Below are positions 1 to 9,660 of a stretch of DNA of 20,000 bases, piece after piece. The stretch comes from Takakia lepidozioides (taxonomy: Eukaryota > Streptophyta > Takakiopsida > Takakiales > Takakiaceae), in assembly GCA_030704615.1 (NCBI GenBank), contig JAKLZA010000174.1, positions 1 through 20,000 of the forward strand, in the 5' to 3' direction. A program made the translations under genes and the position numbers. The notes beneath the pieces are model-generated. The model was not told the origin of the DNA. It saw only the letters and a list, made by a program, of their open reading frames with translations, and made no database searches. The number at the start of each line of letters is the position of its first letter. Within the stretch, counting starts at the first letter, position 1.

Positions 1-285
1 TCCCTCACCCTCCTCCTCTCACTCTTCCTCCCTCCCCTCCCTCCATCCCTACTTTGTTTTTCTTTGCTCTCGAGCTCTCCCGTGCGCAACTACCCCCGTG
101 TGCCGGAGCGTTTTAGGCGGCGGTGACGCAACACTGACACGCCACGGCGTTCAAACCCGCGCCGCACCCTCTCTCACTCTCCTCTCGCCCTAATCACTCT
201 CTCTCTCCCTCTTCTATGTCTTGTTTGTTTGAGCGAGCTGGGAGCGGGCCCCGTGACCTGCTGGTGGAGCGCCGCGGGGGGACCG
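1..285. other. Left flank, pyrimidine-rich, no gene seen
   Basis: There are two strongly pyrimidine-rich tracts, about 1-70 and 168-225, of CCTCC and CTCTCT type. I see no convincing reading frame, RNA gene or LTR similarity here. The stretch ends where the first partial LTR copy begins (TGTCGTGCG at 286). Confidence 0.5.
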
Positions 286-478
286 TGTCGTGCGCATACA
301 TATCGCTACACACTACATCGATGTCCAAAACCACACAACAATGTGCACAACCACACACTAGTATACCACTAGTTCTACCACTAGTCCACCACTAGTCCAA
401 ACCACTAGCTACAAACTAGTCAGTCACTAGGCTGCCACTACGCTGCCCACTATGGCAGTCGCAAGTAGTTCCACACAA
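286..478 (-). repeat. Partial second LTR copy (U3-like part) in tandem with the 3' LTR
   Basis: This block matches 798-994 closely: both run from TGTCGTGCG through several ACTAGT hexamers to CTATGGCAGTCG and CCACACA. Read on the minus strand, it begins TGTGTGG directly after the TATCA end of the 3' LTR. It therefore looks like the start of another LTR that stops at 286. It could come from a tandem or nested insertion, unequal recombination between LTRs, or an assembly join. The similarity is plain; its origin is inference. Confidence 0.7.
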
Positions 479-994
479 TGATAAAGAAGAAGAATACAAG
501 CACAAGCTCATGCGAGATCACAAAGCTGAAGCATAAACTATGCATATATAACTCATCACTCAAATACAGTCAAGCAAAGTGCACCCCACGCCATGGGGAA
601 ATCCACACTACGGGCGCCAAGCTAGGCGCGGGGAGGCTCAAATCGAGAAAGATGAGCCTCCCGCGCTTGCTGTGAAGATTAACCACTCCAGGGCCTTAAT
701 CGCCTTGAAACCTGGTTGACACTGGGCCAATCCCAAATGTCAATATGTAAAGTAGCTATTCAGCTAGTTTCCATTAGTGGTAAAATAAACTGACAGCTGT
801 CGTGCGATACATATCGCTACACAACTACTCGCTGTCCAAAACCACCACAACAATGTGCACACCACACACTAGTATACCAATAGTCTACAATAGTCCAGCC
901 ACTAGTCCAACCACTAGGCTAAAACTAGTCCAACCACTAGGCTACAACTAGTCAGACACTACGCTGCACACTATGGCAGTCGTTAGTCCACACA
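479..994 (-). repeat. 3' LTR of the gypsy element
   Basis: Minus-strand reading starts TGTGTGG at 994, directly after the polypurine tract, and ends TATCA at 479, giving the usual TG..CA ends and a length near 516 bp. The first part (994-798) is rich in ACTAGT hexamers. The second part (762-479) is repeated at 11180-11449. A TATA-like TGCATATATAA at 541-551 is kept in both LTR copies (11231-11241) and could be the promoter core. The 763-797 connector has no counterpart at the right end. Confidence 0.75.
541..551 (-). promoter_or_regulatory. TATA-like box in the LTR
   Basis: TGCATATATAA here reads TTATATATGCA on the minus strand. The same string lies at 11231-11241 in the 5' LTR remnant. Its AT richness stands out from the surrounding mixed sequence, and its conservation in both LTRs fits a retroelement promoter. 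The transcription start is not known. Confidence 0.4.
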
Positions 995-995
995 A

Positions 996-1004
996 TCGCC
1001 CCCT
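996..1004 (-). other. Polypurine tract
   Basis: The minus strand reads AGGGGGCGA immediately before the TGTGTGG start of the 3' LTR. This is the position and composition expected for the plus-strand DNA primer of a Ty3/gypsy element. It is short, and the call rests mostly on position. Confidence 0.6.
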
Positions 1005-1345
1005 AGCTGGTGCTTAGGTCACTCTAATCCAGGTAGCCACAAGATGTGATTAGTGACCATAGCCTCACTAAGGCCTCCACCACTATCCCTACTACATCAA
1101 ACTCGATAGATCAAGAGGGCCGGGTGCAAGAGTTGCCTCCCATCGTTAGGTCGCCGTCGTGCAACTGTGAACTGAGCTTGGGATCTATGTATTGATTCTA
1201 TGAGGCTTGGCCTCCCATGTTTGTAGCTGCCCTCAGTCATGTCCACTGCCACTATCCCAAGCAGTGGGAACACAACCAATCTCCGTAAGGAACCTTCTCA
1301 AGACGGTGGTGTCAAGAATCCCATATGCAACCACTTGAGCACCGA
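1005..1345 (-). other. 3' untranslated stretch between integrase and the polypurine tract
   Basis: The conserved polyprotein frame has run out by about 1346. The small open frames here show no recognisable domain and overlap on both strands. I see no chromodomain-like sequence. It is best read as the 3' untranslated region of the element. Confidence 0.45.
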
Positions 1346-3048
1346 TCACACACCAGGCATGGTGGCTGCCCCTTTGGCAGACCCACAGAGCATGAACCTC
1401 AAACAGGCAGGTACCACTGCCAAGTTTGGGTCAACTTGCAATCGACATGCCAAGTTTGGGTCAACTCTGCCATCGACATTGGGAAGGTGACATGGCGCAC
1501 AATTACGCACATGGTCTTTCCAAGTCATGCCATCCCGACCCTCTAAGATCAGGACCCTGAGGGCAACACCTCTCGAACCCTCAGAATAACACGCCCTGCA
1601 GTAACATCCAGAGTCGTAGGAGCAGTCTGCTGCAAATAAACATAGTCACCAGGGCTAAACCTCCGAACCCCAGGACGATATCCTCCACCACGTATAGTGG
1701 CATACCTCAACGTATCACGGTGCTGTGCAATGGCAAGGTTCTCAAAAGCCATGGGCATGACTTTCTTGAACAACTCTGCACGCTGATCACATGCACGTAC
1801 CCACACGTCCGGATCGTCAAGGTTAAGGACTTGAGCAGTGTCCCTACGAATGGCTGCAGGCAAATCCGGCTCTCGGCCAAAGAGAAGGAAATATGGTGAG
1901 AAGGAGGCAAGTGATGCTTGTTTGCTGAACCTGTAGCCCATGGCTAACCAAGGAACCTGAAGATCCCAATCTCCTAGGTGTCCCTTCTGCAAGCCATACT
2001 TGCGCAAACCCCTCTTCACCGTCTGAACAACTCTCTCTGCTAAGCCATCGGCCTCAGGATGATCCCGAGAAGTGGTGCGGTGGTCTATCAAGGCTTTATC
2101 ACACAAAGCCTGAAACTCCCCCAAGAACTCTCTCCCTTGGTCCGTGAGTACCTCAGCTGGAGCACCAAATCGGCTAAGCACACGATCCAAGAATGCATAC
2201 GCAGCCCCCTCACTAGCCTTGTCAGGCAATGGAACCAACTCAATCCACTTGGAGAAGTGCTCCACCATCACCAACACATATCTGTGGTGGCGCATAGTCA
2301 GTGGCAACGGTCCTGCGAAGTCAAGACTCCACCTGTAGCCCAATCCCATGATTGGTAAAGGATGCAACTGTGGTGTAGGGGCGTTGAATGAAGCACGCAC
2401 CCTGTCACACACCATGCACCTAGCCACAAACTGTTGCACCTCTGTATGCATACCACGCCACCAATACTGCCCCTGCAGTAAACTGTGAGTGCGTCGCACT
2501 CCAAAATGCCCCAACTCCTCATGGGCATGCCGCACTAACCGTGCACGCTGTGTGGGGTGAGGCACAATCCTCACCCGACCATCCTCCCACACTCGAAGTA
2601 GGTGTATCCCCTCCCACTTGAACCTCTTGGCTCGTTGCAGGATCCGATCCCTCTCCCTGGCAGTCACAGTGGCTGCCGTGTCTCCCGTGCGGAGGTAGTC
2701 CAACACAGCCGAATCCTCATGTATATCTCTGGCACCACCTAGCTCATCACTAGCCTCAGGGTCCTCAGACACTCCGTCTACAGTCATCCCTGTTGTAGGT
2801 CCAACCTGACCTCCCGATGCCAAGATACACAAAAATGCAGATGCGTGCCATCCCGGCACCATCTCCTCGTCCGTCTCACCATGCCACCGAGCTCCAGTGT
2901 CATCCTGCTGGCTCATGCATGGATTGCGACTCAATCCATCCGCATCCCGATTGACCAAACCCGGTCGATGCACAACCTGAAAGTCATACTCCTGGAGTAT
3001 AAGTGCCCACCGTGCAAGCTTCCCCGTAAGCTTGTCTGACTCCATCAA
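1346..3048 (-). CDS. Pol: RNase H connection, integrase and C-terminal tail
   Basis: The integrase inserts retroelement cDNA into host DNA. The segment opens with an RNase H end and connection (KLARWALILQEYDF, then HRPGLVNRDADGLSRNP). An HHCC zinc-binding region follows (HEELGHFG ... CMVC). The core domain has the three catalytic acids: D in LDFAGP (2309-2325), D in TDQGREF (2125-2145) and E in AERVVQTVKRG (E at 2035-2037). These fit a retroviral-type DDE integrase. The frame is open from 3048 to 1549. After a one-base shift near 1549-1530 the tail continues (WKDHVRNCAPCHLPNVDG) to about 1346 and includes a ten-residue tandem duplication. I see no chromodomain. The 500-residue open stretch is the best preserved part of the element. 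Confidence 0.9.
1418..1466 (-). repeat. 30-bp tandem duplication in the Pol tail
   Basis: TGCCAAGTTTGGGTCAACT occurs at 1418-1436 and again at 1448-1466, with related ATCGACAT sequence after each. Because the period is 30 bp the frame is kept, and the peptide reads VDPNLACRLQ followed by VDPNLAVVPA. Confidence 0.75.
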
Positions 3049-3320
3049 CCACTTGAGTGGCTGGTGATCCGTGACAAGGGTGAAAAGATTGCCGTATAGA
3101 TAGCACCTTGTGTGCCACGGCCCACACTGCAGCTAAGCACTCTTCCCTCATGTGAGCTTACTTAGCCTCTGCAGCGTTGTTCGAGCGTCTAGCAAAGCCA
3201 CTACGAACTCTCTTCCCCCTCATCATCCACCTGTGTGAGCACCGCTCCAGCCCCACATGCCTAATCCGTATGCAGCTGAAAGGGACGCCCCCTGATAGGT
3301 TCTCAAGATAGGCGCCGAGG
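3049..3320 (-). pseudogene. RNase H domain, broken
   Basis: This joins RT to integrase and would degrade the RNA strand of the RNA-DNA hybrid. In mixed frames one can read FQELQARLTSAPIL, then NAAEAK, a stop (TAA at about 3157-3159) and AHMREECLAAVWAVAHKVLS, then a one-base shift into LVTDHQPLKWLMESDK, which runs into the integrase frame. The string YxxMREECLAAVWAV before TDHQPLKWL is the usual gypsy RNase H pattern. The first catalytic region (around 3200-3290) is hard to read in any frame. It is either decayed or damaged by sequence errors. Confidence 0.75.
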
Positions 3321-4269
3321 TCAACCTCGCCTGGAGCTCTTGAAAAGCTCGTTCCTGCTCATCTTCCCCTCCCACTGCCACTCCTGGTCCACCTTGGTCA
3401 GCTTGGTTAGAGCCTTTGCAATGGTACTAAATCCCTTGACAAACCGTCTATAATAGTTTGCCAACCCCATGAAAGCTCGAACTCGGCTCACATCCGTGGG
3501 GCGTGGAATTTGTGCAATGGCCTCTACCTTAGTCTGCTGTACCCCCAATCCTCCAGGATATATCATGTGACCCAGATACTCAATCTGGTTGTGGAAAAAC
3601 TTGCACTTCCCCGGATGCAACTTCAATCCGTGCGCTCTCAAGCGCTCCAATACCACCTGAAGGTGTCTCTCATGCTCCTCCATCGTAACACTAAAGATGA
3701 TGATGTCATCTATGTAGCACCGAGCAAAGTCCACCCCTGCTAGAATCCTATCCATGACTCTTTGAAACTCTGCAGGAGCATTCTTAAGCCCAAATGGTAA
3801 GAACCGCCACTGATATAGGCAATCCTTGCCGTGCTCATTGATCCCCCAGAATGCCGTCTTCTGCTTGTCCGCCTCCTTGATTGGCAACTGGTGATATCCG
3901 GATCGTAAATCCAAAGTGCTAAAGGCCTTAGCATGCCCGATGGCATCAAAGATCTCCTCTGGTGTTGGCATGGCATACTTATCGGACTTGGTCTGACGAT
4001 TTACAGGCCGGTAATCCCGCACATACGTCTCTCCGTCCATTGCCATAGACATCCTTCTTGGCTGGCATCACTGTGGCTGAAGCATACTCTCCACCAGAGA
4101 GCTCCACCAAACCTGCCTCCCAGAGATCTTGAGTCCTCATCTGAATCAAAGACCTCTCCATGTCACTGTATCTATAGGGTCTCCGAAAGATTGGCGTGTC
4201 AGTGGCCAACTCAATACGGATCTCTTGACCCTTCAGTGCTCCCAAGTCCTTCAAACTGAAGCAAAGCAA
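3321..4269 (-). CDS. Pol: reverse transcriptase
   Basis: The RT copies element RNA to DNA. Two overlapping frames cover the domain. The N-terminal part (4269 to about 4030) holds PIFRRPYRYSDMERSLI and the ELSGGEYASATVMPAKKD region. After a one-base shift near 4040 the main part runs to 3321 with RDYRPVNRQT, FSTLDLRSGYHQLPI, LPFGLKNAPAEFQRVM and the active-site box YIDD at 3705-3716. The thumb follows (GKCKFFHNQIEYLGHMI, then RAFMGLANYYRRFVKGF). Motif order and spacing match Ty3/gypsy RTs. All visible catalytic aspartates are present, so only the frame break argues against activity. Confidence 0.92.
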
Positions 4270-4690
4270 TTCCTTAAGCCCTCAGGAACCGCCGTATACG
4301 TCGTCTCTCTCCTCCGTGACAATGGGTCCAATGTCAGGCTCCCAATTGTCCTCCGTAACTGCAACCTTAAGTCCAGTGGGCTTAGAGGTAGAGGACGCGT
4401 CCAGTGGTTGCTATGTTGCACCTCTTTAGCAGTACTCCCTGCCTGCTCAGTCAATGACAAGGCCTCATCCTGCCCCATCATCATCATCCTGAGGACCTCC
4501 TCAACCCGAGAAGAATCCCCAACCTCATCCATCACAGCCGCCTTGGCTGCCAACTCCCTCTGAACCTCGAGCACCTCCCACGTGTGCCATGGATGCATGC
4601 ACCCCGTGGTCCTCACATGCTCGCCCCCACTCACTGCCTGTACCGTCTCGGTAGGCAGAGAGACATTGAGGGAAGTGTACTCCGCACTCT
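4270..4690 (-). CDS. Pol linker between methyltransferase and RT
   Basis: An open minus-strand frame covers 4634-4251. It has an acidic, helix-prone stretch (WEVLEVQRELAAKAAVMDEV, then SSRVEEVLRMMMM) but no recognised domain. It lies between the last methyltransferase motif and the first RT motif and is probably a spacer in the polyprotein. Whether a protease site separates the two enzymes cannot be seen. Confidence 0.5.
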
Positions 4691-5710
4691 GCGTTGCTCA
4701 GCCAGAGCCAAGCTGATAATCCAGGTCAAGCAATTGAGATCCATTGCTTGCCCCAACACTTGACGACGTGATGCCTCAGAAGAGACGACACCGCCGTGGT
4801 ACCAGTGGTAAAACCCATTGCCCGCTCACGCTCGTCAGCATTAGGCTCCACTAACTGCTGCAACTGAGCATCCCACAGGAGGCCAGGTCCACTATCCCGG
4901 AAAGCATGCGATCCTGGGAAGCTGAGCAGTGTAGGTAATGCTGCTCGTGTTGACCCACCTGTTGACCACTGCCAAAGGCGAACGGTCATCGTGTCTCACA
5001 CGCTTGAGACTGCCTCCCTGTGTCCAGAATGTTATCCACTGTGAGATGTGCTGGCCGCTGCACCCCCATCAAATGCACGCTTGAGCAGTGCGGGTGGCAT
5101 CAGTTAGTCCACCATAGCCGTGGACGATGAGCCCGTGACCCCACTGTAGCTGCATCTAGCAACACTGTGACCCAAGCCACGACCGGACTTGATGCACACT
5201 GGCCATCACCCTGCCCGAGAATCGCCCATCAGTGGCACATTCTCCAAGATGTATGCTGGAGATACAGCTTGATGAAGCTGCAAGTGGCGCAAAACCCGCA
5301 CCATCTCCCAAAACAGACCCGACCTCGAGTCTCGCAATCCATTGCCATGCCCGGCTGATGAATGCCCTTGGCAGGGCCAACCTGCCACTACCAGATCAAT
5401 GGAGCCAACCCGCTCCAAATCCTGCGCCCCCAGCAACGAAATGTCTGCTGGCAAGGCCTGCTGATATCCCACGAATTGCAGACACCGACAACAACTCAGG
5501 GTACGCTGCACCAACTGAGCAACATGGCGAAATGAAACGCGTCGTGCAGTCTCATCCCTCTCCACATACAGGTAACGCCGAACTCGTACACCTGCCTGTA
5601 ACACAGCAGCCAATCCGTGCTGATCCCGCCAAACAAGTCCAGAAGACAAATGCTTCATCCGGATACTGCCACACAATAGGTGGTGTCCAATGGAGACAAT
5701 TGAGGTGGTC
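4690..5710 (-). CDS. C5-cytosine DNA methyltransferase domain inside pol (DNMT3-like order)
   Basis: C5-methyltransferases move a methyl group from SAM to cytosine in DNA. Motif I reads DLFGGIST at 5616-5639; a one-base shift then gives GLAAVLQAG. Motif IV follows as DLVVAGWPCQGHSS, with the catalytic Cys in PCQ at 5365-5376. RSGLFWEMVRVLR comes next, then motif VI ENV at 5236-5244 followed by PLMGDSRAG. After a gap with a further frame change the C-terminal part has LPTLLSFPGSHAFRD, ERERAMGFTTGTT and a motif X-like RQVLGQAMD at about 4739-4765. The order I, IV, VI, X is unpermuted, unlike plant DRM enzymes. The wording around ENV and the C-terminus resembles DNMT3-type enzymes. It sits between protease and RT, so it would be made as part of Pol. 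Three or more frame breaks make this copy doubtful as an active enzyme. Confidence 0.85.
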
Positions 5711-6056
5711 CTGGTGCAATCCCCACACTCTCCTCCTCTCCTGACGGTACAAAAGCCTCCACCCAGGCTTGTTGCACCCGTCGATCAGCATCCCGCTGCA
5801 AATCCTTGCTCGTGCCCCACAATGGAGTCTGAGCAACCATGGTAGGCAACTCCGCCATACCATACATGTCATCCTGCTCTCCCGGAGGTGGTACATCCTC
5901 TGAATGAGCATTGCCCTCAAGCAACTCTCTAGGCCAACTCACTGCCGCTGTGAATGCTGCTAGTGTCGGCATCTTGCCTCGCTGGGCAACCGCAACTCCT
6001 CCTATGAACGTCACAGGGAGCTGCACACGCCGGCCCTCCCCTGACTGCCATGCAGC
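5711..6056 (-). CDS. Pol linker between protease and methyltransferase
   Basis: The open frame 6026-5655 carries GGVAVAQRGKMPTLAAF, an acidic proline-containing stretch (HSEDVPPPGEQDD) and QQAWVEAFVPSGEEESVG before the methyltransferase begins. No domain is recognised. It joins the upstream protease frame after a one-base shift and the downstream methyltransferase frame after another. It may act as the N-terminal arm of the methyltransferase or only as a spacer. Confidence 0.5.
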
Positions 6057-6724
6057 CTATAGGAAGCTGACTCCTCCCAAAAATCCAGGGTGAAGCCCAT
6101 GGGTACAACACTGCCCCACCAACCAGACATCGTATGAGACTGCGTCTGTCACAATGGCCTTGGCTCGCATCACTGAGCCATCTGTAGGGTGATCCGGCCG
6201 TAGTCTGATAGCCAACTCACGCCGTGTCATGCCCCGAGCCTGCTCCGATCCTCCCAGACGTCTGTATCTGGAAACAAGCTCCATATCCGCCTCCGTGAGG
6301 CCCAAGCCTGCAATAGCAGCTCTGCCCAGCATCAATGGCTGAGCTCCCGAGTCCAACAAGACCCGCAGTGGCCGTACCTCTTGCCTGCCGGTCCACTCAA
6401 ACAGAAAATGCCATCCTGGTTGTCTAACATGACAACTCCAGGTGTCACCCATGGCGCGCTCAATGGCTGGCCTAGCTGGCAGCTCCATCACCTGGCAGCT
6501 GCAGCTTGCCATGGCGCCGCCGTGGCAGTCTTGACCCTCAAATCCGAGGATCCCTCCGGCACTACACCTCCCACTATCTCCGCAGAAGATGAAGTAACCT
6601 CCCCACTCTCACAGAGTGTAGCTGCCAGCCTGAACACCTCAGCTGGTTTTACCCCCGGCGTCGCAATCATGGTAGCCGAGAACAATGGAGCCTGGCACAC
6701 AGATGTGGCCGCTCCTAGCAGCAC
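6057..6724 (-). CDS. Pol: retropepsin-like aspartic protease
   Basis: The protease cuts the Gag-Pol polyprotein and works as a dimer. The key box is VLLDSGAQPLMLG, with the catalytic Asp codon at 6351-6353, followed by AAIAGLGL as in gypsy proteases. A later hydrophobic segment (AKAIVTDAVSYDVWLVGQ) matches the second half of the fold. Upstream, an open frame from 6724 gives an Ala/Val-rich linker (VFRLAATLCESGEV) that runs into this frame after a shift near 6490-6510. The D-S-G triad is intact. Confidence 0.85.
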
Positions 6725-6990
6725 ACTAGCTGCCGTAGCCTTGGCAACACTAGGTAGTGGTGCTACCCGTGTAGCTCTCCCAATGGCATAGTAACCTCCG
6801 CCTCGGTAACCGTCGGGCGAGAACTAGGTGCCATGGATGGCGTCGACACTGTCTCCGCCAATGTGAATGACTGAGGAAGCCTAGCCTGACGGCTTGCCTC
6901 CCCACGCTGTGGATCCAACTCCACCTCTGCACCTCGTGGCTCAGGAACGTGCTGCTCCTCGAGTCACGGCTGCAGACTCCACCTGCACTA
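6725..6990 (-). CDS. Gag-Pol junction, poorly readable
   Basis: This lies between the Gag C-terminus and the protease linker. Several minus-strand frames are open but none shows a domain, and the likely frame changes more than once. I cannot tell whether Gag ends with its own stop codon or is fused to Pol. Confidence 0.35.
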
Positions 6991-8443
6991 GTGGTAGTGC
7001 TGCTCCACACATGAATCCCATGCCTCCCATATCTCCTCCTCAGGAGCAGGAGGTGGACCATCCGGCCTTAGAGCCGGTACCACCTGAGCTGTAGCCATGG
7101 CAGCGAGCCTCTGCTCTAGCTGCTGAAGCCGGTTGGCCATGCCTTGGTCAACACCCTGACCTCCGCGTCCTTGGCCACGTTGAGCTTGCCCTGGCCTCGT
7201 GGCTGGCCACCTCGTCCTCTCTGGGCTGCTCCACCTCGCCCCCGCCACCATTGTTCCCTTGGAACTGGCCTGGGCGCAACTCAGGATGCAAACCATAACA
7301 CTGGGCCTCTCCATGCCCGTGCTTGCCACAATGCCCACACTGCAACTGTGCAGGCTGTGCATGTGCCGACCCTTGCCTCCCTCTGGGCAATCCTTCTTGA
7401 CATGGGGTCCTCCACATGTCCAGCACACACATCCGCCCGTTGTTGGCCAGCAAATGAAGGGAGAGACCCCTGCATCTGAGGTCCTCTCTGCCCTTCCCTG
7501 AGCTTCACCTGAGCCCCCTTGTTGCCTTGAGCACGTTGAGGTAGTGGTTGGCTAGGAGCACCACTACCCCGTGGTGTCTCCTTAGCAAATCCCACCATGA
7601 CCACTCGTTCCTCCACCATGTTGAGCTCTATCCGCTCTGCCAGCAAAAACACATTTGCTAAGGTGGGTTGGGCCGCTTGTAGGAGAGTTGCATCCCGCAC
7701 CCTTCTCCTCAGCTCCTTGTCCAATATCCCATACCAGAATTGGACTGCCTGAGCTTCCGTAACCCCTTGGGTTACATTTATCAAGCCCACAAGGGTTGAA
7801 GGCAGGCACGGGTGCTAGTGCTGTGCGGTAGTGGCTTGGGTGGACGTCGTAGCTACTGTACCACCAGTCCCACTAGTTCCACTGCTACTTGCTGAAGCTG
7901 CGGTTGCAGCGGCAGGTGTAGCCACTGCCCTCGTGGCTCTAGTGCCCCTAGTGATGGAGACATAGTCGGGTGACCAGTACATCCTCCACTCCTCGATCTC
8001 AACCTCATGCCCCCGCCTGAACTCATGGTAATCATCCATAGGCGGCCCTCAAGGTGCTGAAACAGCCCTTTCCATGCCATGAACGGCGTAAATAGTTGTG
8101 GATTGCGCATTTGCTGCAAATCACACCAACTATCAAACTCTTGGATAAAATCATCCAACTCGATGGTGCCCACCGCCCCAGAGTACCTTCGTGGCCCCTT
8201 GGTAGCTCCATACATCTCCTCCATTGTGTCCCACAACAATGGCAAAGAAAACAACTGCACGCCGGTATGAGTCCTCCTGATTCACAATCCGAATCAGAAC
8301 CTTCCGTGGAAGACACAGGAGGTGAAGGTGGCCTAAACCGCACACCTCGTCTCGTGTACCCACTAGTATCGCTAGTGCTCGAACCGGCACTGTCCCAGCA
8401 ACTAGTGGCACCTCCGTGTTGACACTCAACCGGTCATGAACAT
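6988..8443 (-). CDS. Gag: capsid and nucleocapsid
   Basis: Gag packages the element RNA. The N-terminus is uncertain: ATG codons at 8443 and 8437 are followed by an early stop unless one base is shifted. A Ser/Pro-rich stretch (PPSPPVSSTEGSDSDCESGG) comes first. The capsid-like region holds ELDDFIQEFDSWCDLQQM (about 8100-8160). After a shift near 8040 come MDDYHEFRRGHEVEIEEW and an Ala/Thr-rich linker. The second capsid half has VTEAQAVQFWYGILDKEL and LANVFLLAERIE. Two zinc knuckles follow in different frames: CWTCGGPHVKKDC (CX2CX3HX4C, 7387-7425) and CGHCGKHGHGEAQC (CX2CX4HX4C, 7298-7339). A short coiled-coil-like ANRLQQLEQRLAAMA (7095-7140) closes it. At least three one-base frame changes are needed. 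Confidence 0.85.
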
Positions 8444-9139
8444 GTCCCTAACCCCTCTTCACAAGGTAACCGGGTAGAGAACCTGTTGCGGCTTATGGTT
8501 TGGAATACTAAGTTCCTAACATAGCCTACACCTGTACCTGTACCTGCATCCACCGCAAGCACTCCTATGGTTGGTGGTCATCACCTCCAACCTCACCACA
8601 GGAGAAACAATGATGGTCTGGCTGGTCATCACCCCAGCCTCACCATCGACAGCATGCTCTAGGACTGGCCGGTGATCAAATCCGGACCAATCACCTATAA
8701 AACAAGCGCCCACACAAACTAGCATGGCGCACAGTCAAGCATGCAGGTATGGAGGGGATCCAAACACAAGAAATCAGAACGACAACTCCCCCACACCAAA
8801 AACAACTCCACGGTGTTGCTCCTGCAAGGACACCCCAGCCCAAACCCGGACTGACTCTTGCCTCCACCTACGGAAAGGTCTTGGCCTAATGAGGGTGGAA
8901 ACTACGAGGAAGAGAAGCTAAGCAATGCCTAACCCCAGCATGCCCTCATCCCAACACTCTTCTTCCCTCCTCTCTCCCCTCACTTGCATGACCATGGGAA
9001 TATCATGAAGATACTCCTCAAACCGCCCTCCACGAGCTTCAAAATTCGGCCTTCCAGACCACATGCCAGTCCTTAGGCAGTCCACAGTGCCTCCACGAGT
9101 CAGCACAGGCCGTCCACAGGTCAAACGGGCCACCACAGA
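8444..9139 (-). other. 5' leader of the element, proximal part
   Basis: This lies between gag and the minisatellite. Open frames are short and occur on both strands without domain signatures. I see no RNA gene. A pair of similar segments, with TGGTGGTCATCACC at about 8571 and CTGGTCATCACCCC at about 8621, suggests a small internal duplication. Confidence 0.45.
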
Positions 9140-9660
9140 CCAGCACAGGCCCACACAGCTCACTGGTCACAGCCGTCACAGTCCACAGGCCACTGGGCAC
9201 ACCTGTCACAGCCCCTCATAGCCCGTCACAGCTCTGTCACAGCCTCACAGCCCCACAGGCCACTGTGTCACAGCCCTCACCCCACATCCACAGCCACGGC
9301 CTGACACAGCCCCTCACAAGCCCCTCACACACAGGCAAAGGCAGGGCCTGTCACAGCCCCTCACAGCCCGTCATCATCAGGCACGGCCCACAGCCCATCA
9401 CAGCCCCAAAGGCCAAGCCTGTCACAGCCCGCCCGTCACAGCCCCACAGGCCACTGGGCACAGCCCACAGCCCCACAGTCACAGCCCACAGCCCTCACAG
9501 CCCACAGGCCACTGCCACAGCCCCACAGGCCACAGTCACAACCCCAAAGGCCACGGCACAGCCCACAGCCCGTCACAGCCCCAGCCTCAGGCACGCCTGA
9601 CACAGCCCCTCACAGCCCCCACAGCCCCAAAGGCCTCAGGCACAGCCCGTCACAGCCCCA
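9140..9660 (+). repeat. GTCACAGCCC-type minisatellite
   Basis: About 500 bases are built from short variants of CACAGCCC, mixed with CCACAGGCCACTGGGCA and CCCCAAAGGCC. Unit length is about 8-14 bp and irregular. The composition is strongly C/A-rich on the plus strand, hence G/T-rich in the element RNA. Long open frames cross it on the plus strand only because the repeat lacks stop codons. It lies in the retroelement leader. Confidence 0.85.

Noticed and set aside
478-675. Plus-strand small open frame within the LTR
   Set aside because: It lies wholly inside repeated LTR sequence, and the second LTR copy does not keep the frame because of indels.
4129-4563. Plus-strand open frame of 144 codons
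   Set aside because: It lies opposite the RT N-terminus and the linker; codons and peptide show no domain, and the minus strand carries the conserved signal.
5232-5744. Plus-strand open frame of 170 codons opposite the methyltransferase
   Set aside because: Antisense shadow of a conserved minus-strand domain, with no recognisable features of its own.
9265-9600. Plus-strand open frame of 111 codons
   Set aside because: It is a translation of the CACAGCCC minisatellite, which lacks stop codons; the peptide is low-complexity and has no domain.
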